From positions 8,914,001 to 8,978,000 of the forward strand of contig JAEMBT020000005.1 of the NCBI GenBank assembly GCA_018873245.2: a DNA stretch of 64,000 nucleotides, read 5' to 3'. Under the pieces are notes generated by a model. That model was not told the DNA's origin. It ran no database searches and saw only the letters and a program-made list of their open reading frames with translations. The DNA comes from Archegozetes longisetosus (Eukaryota; Arthropoda; Arachnida; Sarcoptiformes; Trhypochthoniidae). How positions within the stretch are numbered: the first letter of the stretch is position 1; each line of letters starts with the position of its first letter. Both the position numbers and the translations under genes were made by a program. Below are positions 60,218 through 64,000 of this stretch, piece after piece.

Positions 60218-62302
60218 CTTAAACCAATAATATAGAGAAAAACTTTTATGAAAGAATCAACACAAAAGAAGAAAAATGTCTAAAGCCTTTAGAATTTGAA
60301 GAATAACTGGTTACTAAAGTCAAAGTTATCTTTCATTTAGTTTAATGTTCAGAGGCGAGTACGAGTACACGCTATACTTTCAATTTAAATGCTAAATATT
60401 TTCTTATAAACTAAAATATTTACTTCAAATCTAAAATAAGTCAATGTTTTTCCAGTGAATCCTTATTTTGTCGAGTTTTCACTGAAATTAGTGCTAATCA
60501 GGTTTTGGTATATTCACATATGTCTTTGTTTTATTTGTTTGTTTGTCTACTGCTGGTGACTATAAGACTAACAACTGGTTGTTTGTCCTCTAGAGGATTA
60601 AAAAAGGAGCTTAATCTGGAGAAATGAAGAGTAGACCTTCAATTGCTATGAAAAGATTGAAGTTTTACTCCTTCCTATTGAAATGCTGCAAACTTTGATA
60701 ACCACTGAAACTTTTGCACTGTATCAGAGCAAGTTTGATAGAGAGTATTAAATATTCTATAAATCCTTTTGTCTTCTCTAAAGCTATTCATTTCGTGTAG
60801 GGCTTATATCATTTTGATGTAGGAATCTAAAGACTAGTAATATTTGTTTTTAACCAGTAAACATTCAAAATTAAACTTTATTTGAGCTTCAAATCAATTT
60901 TTCATTTGTAATAAACTTTATTAAGATAAGTTTTAGTTAATATAAAAGTCTTAGTAAATATAAAGTTAAAGTTATGTTTAAAACTCAATTTCAGGTGAAC
61001 AAATAAATGAGTCTAGCTCAACTAAGAATCGTTGAAATCATGTAAAAAAGTTGAAATTCAATGTAAAGTCAAGACTTTAAATAAATGAGAACCTGAGCCA
61101 ATAACGCCCTCTGTTTAGTTTGAACATAAACTTAATTTAATGTCGAATATTTGTAAAAACAACTGAATCAGTTTTGATTATATATTAAATCTATTTTAAT
61201 TGAATTTGGATTAACTTAAAGAATGTATTAATTAATTGAAGTAAAAAATTTTGAAGATTAACATCGCACGAGTTGAGGTAATTATTAAAACTGAGGTTAA
61301 TTTAAACAATAAGTATTTAAATGAAACATCATATCAATTGCAGATCAAAGTGACAAACTTTTTATTTGCAAAAATGTTTAACCAATAATAAATTATAAAT
61401 CACTTGCGGATACGTTTCTATGATATTAAATATTGAATCGATGCCAAGATATTAATGTTTGCACAAAACGTGTATATTTTATGACATTTTCTTTTGTATG
61501 TCTAATACTCATTTCAATTGAATTCAATTTTTGATTCGTTCGCTTTTCAATAATCTGTCAGTATTTAAAAATCAATACAAGGCATATATTCATGCAAACA
61601 TTGTTAGAACTAATTTTATAACTAAGTTTGACTCGTTTGATCACTTTGCCTACCTTTCAATTGGTGTGATTATAAAAAATTATCAAAACTCAGTTAAAGT
61701 TACTTTAGTTAAGTATTAAATACTTAAGCACTTGAAAACCATAAATCTTATCATAGCTTTCCGCTTGCAGTATGTATTTTAATACTCTATTTGATTAGGT
61801 TAGGTATCATTTAGAGAGCAATATTTTGCTAATTAAACAGTTTTCGTAAAATACTTCATAACTATATTGATCTTAACCTTGTTTCTATATTAAGTTAACT
61901 TTTCAATACAGTCACCATTTTTATTATAATAGCTGTTTGTCAACCAAATTTTCATAACTTCAATGTTAGATTCACTTTTATAAATACTTCTATCTGTTGA
62001 CTATCTAATTTTTCAATATTTCATTTTTTATTTTATTTTATACTCTTGTTAGACATCACTTCTGAAAAGTGAGCCTTAGCTTGAAAAAAAGTTCAAACTC
62101 AATATTCAATTGTTTATCTGTCTAATTGAATAGTATTTTCGAGTTTGAGTGTCAACTAATTTTTAGAAATTTTTTGCAAATTTTTCTCCAAGTTGTGAGC
62201 AATTATGTCAAGGTTTCATTTATCAGAGGCTTTCACGAAATAAGTCATAAATACAGGTATTTAAAAAACTAAAATTATTTAATCCTAAATTACAGGTCTG
62301 CA
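60218..62302. other. Non-coding region between divergent genes
   Basis: This is the shared upstream region of the minus-strand zinc-finger gene and the plus-strand MINPP-like gene. An acceptor (attacag) at 62294-62295, seven bases before the MINPP ATG, suggests a 5' UTR intron whose first exon lies here. No other gene is supported. Confidence 0.5.
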
Positions 62303-63992
62303 ATGGTGGCCAATATTCTAATGGTATGTTGCCTGACGATCGCTTTCGGGTTATGGGTTGACGGATCGTGTATTAATCTGAACAAAAAATCTGAGTGTTA
62401 TTCAAATGATGTCTTAAAACCCACGCGACTCTACGGAACTAAAACAACGTATACTATAGCGCGAAAATCATTTCGAAACGACTCATTCAACTATGAAGTA
62501 CCAAATTGCAAACCAATTATGTTTTACTTCATTGGTCGACACGCAATCCGATATCCTGATGCCGAAGACATAGTAGAGATGTCTGAAGTGTTGCCGAAAC
62601 TACAGAAAAGTATCGTTAAAGCGGCCGAAAAGGATTAACTGAGTTATGCGAAAATGATTTGATGGGAATTCGTGAGTGGAAGTTCACAATGAATCAAACC
62701 GACGATAACAGGATTAGTGATACTGGAGTTATAGAAACTAAAGCCATTGGTAACTTTTCTCAATTAAATTAGTATTCAATATGTGATCTGATTTTCTAAT
62801 GGTTTTTCTCTTTTTATGTTTAATCAAATTGATAGCTAAAGAGTTTAAGTCTAGATATCCCCAACTTTTTAACTTAAACAAAGTTAAGATTGAAGTCGGA
62901 ATCACTACTAAAGAAAGAACTGATCAAACCGCTGACGCTTTTATCGAGCAAATCAAATTAGATCAAAGCAATCAATATAAAGATAAAGACAGCTCAGAAG
63001 AGGATGACAGCAACGAAAAGGAAGTTAATGGTAGGGACGCTAATTGAATTTATTTGTTGACTAATTATTTATGAGTAAATTTTTTACATTCAATTAATTT
63101 CTATCTTTAGGTCATGAAAAGGAAATAACGAAGATTGAGAAACCGTTTTTATATTTTCACGACACGTGTGAAGACCTGTTGTCTTTTCAAGGCGTAAAAC
63201 TCGGGAAACCAAAACTAGTCAAAGATTTACGCGAAAGCGATTTAATGCAGAAAGTTGTCCAAAGAGTTAATGATAGGTTAGGGCTAGAACCAGATAATTT
63301 AATTAACGCCAAGATATTCAAGCACGTGAGCAGAGCTTGTTATTTTGAGTTCGCTATTTATGGTCAGAGTCCGTGGTGTTCTGTTCTCGGAGATGAAGAG
63401 TTCAAGGTTTTGGAGTACTTGGACGATATTGAAGATTATTATGAAGACGCTTATGGTCTGAGAACTAGTTATCCAGTTGATTTTTGATTATTATTGAATT
63501 TGAATTTTGTTTTTTATTAAAGGTCGTGATATTAATAGTAAGCAAACGTGTCCATTGATTGGCGATCTATTAGACAAAGTTAAATCTTCAATCAAGAACC
63601 ATAAAGAGTTGAAGACTTATCTGCACTTTACTCACGCTGGAGTTATTAAGAGATTATATTCTGGTTTAGGATTATTTAATGATTTGAGTTCTAACTCAAA
63701 TTCTAAACCCTCTGAAGCGATTTGTTTGAGTGATAATAGGAAATGGAAATCAAGTCTAATTACTCCGTTTTCGGCGAATTTTGCTTCAGTTCTGTATAAA
63801 TGCAAGAATAAAGGCAAACATGGTAGTAAAAAAGATAAAAAGAATGGTAAATACAAAATGTTAACTTTGGTTCAACAAAATCCAGTTATGATTAATGGTT
63901 GCGATTCCGAACTTTGTTCTGTTGACAAATTTATTAGTTCTTATGAAACAATGGCGTCCAATTGTGACCTCAATGAGATTTGCAAAATTTAA
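62303..63992 (+). CDS. Multiple inositol polyphosphate phosphatase (MINPP1) homologue, four exons
   Basis: MINPP1 is a histidine acid phosphatase that removes phosphates from inositol polyphosphates (InsP5, InsP6) in the ER or outside the cell. Exons 62303-62749, 62836-63030, 63111-63455 and 63523-63992 join in phase 1 throughout (donors gtaact, gtaggg, gtctga). With one base allowed for in exon 1 they give 485 residues, close to human MINPP1. Landmarks: signal peptide 1-22; C.....Y......Y near the start; GRHAIRYP (79-85) for the family RHG-x-R-x-P; LCENDLMGIREWKF; ITTKERTDQTADAF; PWCSVL and KVLEYLDDI; AYGRDINSKQTC across the exon 3-4 junction; THAG (366-369) where MINPP has HAE. Exon 1 hits a stop at 62636 unless one base is added near the A-run at 62627-62630. 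There is no C-terminal SDEL/KDEL, so secretion is likelier than ER retention. An acidic Ser/Asp/Glu insert lies at the end of exon 2. Confidence 0.85.
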
Positions 63993-64000
63993 ATATTTAA

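Noticed and set aside
61531-61719. 62-codon plus-strand frame upstream of the MINPP gene
   Set aside because: No leader, no splice context and AT-rich composition; treated as non-coding.
63632-63856. 74-codon minus-strand frame
   Set aside because: Antisense shadow of MINPP exon 4.
1-64000. tRNA, rRNA or CRISPR features
   Set aside because: No tRNA B-box with a matching cloverleaf, no rRNA-like sequence and no regularly spaced direct repeats were seen.

Overview
The window is AT-rich nuclear DNA from a multicellular eukaryote. The genes have short exons, GT-AG introns (many 50-120 bp, some far longer), signal-peptide proteins, C2H2 zinc fingers, a Beaten-path (Beat) immunoglobulin gene, TTAGG-like interstitial repeats and many small DNA-transposon relics. 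Beat proteins and TTAGG-type repeats point to an arthropod. A neprilysin-like relic, a gene-sparse layout and very high AT would fit a mite or other chelicerate, but that is inference only. Nothing looks bacterial or organellar. Exons were assembled by hand from splice signals, phase and protein-family similarity; no alignment was run.

Layout. 1784-22745 (+): a Beat-family cell-surface protein with a putative signal-peptide exon, an intron of about 15 kb, one Ig1 domain and two Ig2-type domains whose exon boundaries match. 25577-28330: two orphan leader-like exons and an orphan coding-like stretch. 30037-30531 (-): broken coding sequence resembling M13 (neprilysin) peptidases. 31351-32172 (+): a hydrophobic exon and a CARD-like exon, possibly one gene. 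36840-36975 (-): a reverse-transcriptase relic. 41189-42204 (+): a secreted protein with two dynein-light-chain-like domains and a low-complexity tail, the most unusual gene here. 44850-45030 (+): a hAT transposase relic. 50993-51498 (+): a HORMA (REV7/MAD2-like) gene piece with frame breaks. 54497-54888 (+): unassigned short exons. 58617-60217 (-): a complete three-exon C2H2 zinc-finger gene whose first intron is largely two transposon relics. 62303-63992 (+): a complete four-exon multiple inositol polyphosphate phosphatase (MINPP1) homologue with altered catalytic motifs.

The rest is non-coding, with dinucleotide tracts and at least five families of short inverted-repeat elements. Several conserved coding blocks (Beat Ig1, MINPP exon 1, HORMA, M13-like, perhaps the dynein-light-chain tail) are interrupted by apparent single-base frame breaks, mostly at short homopolymers or simple repeats. 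This may reflect assembly indels as much as real gene decay.

The genes do not form a pathway. Three encode predicted extracellular proteins (Beat-like, double dynein-light-chain-like, MINPP-like); the others are nuclear or signalling types.
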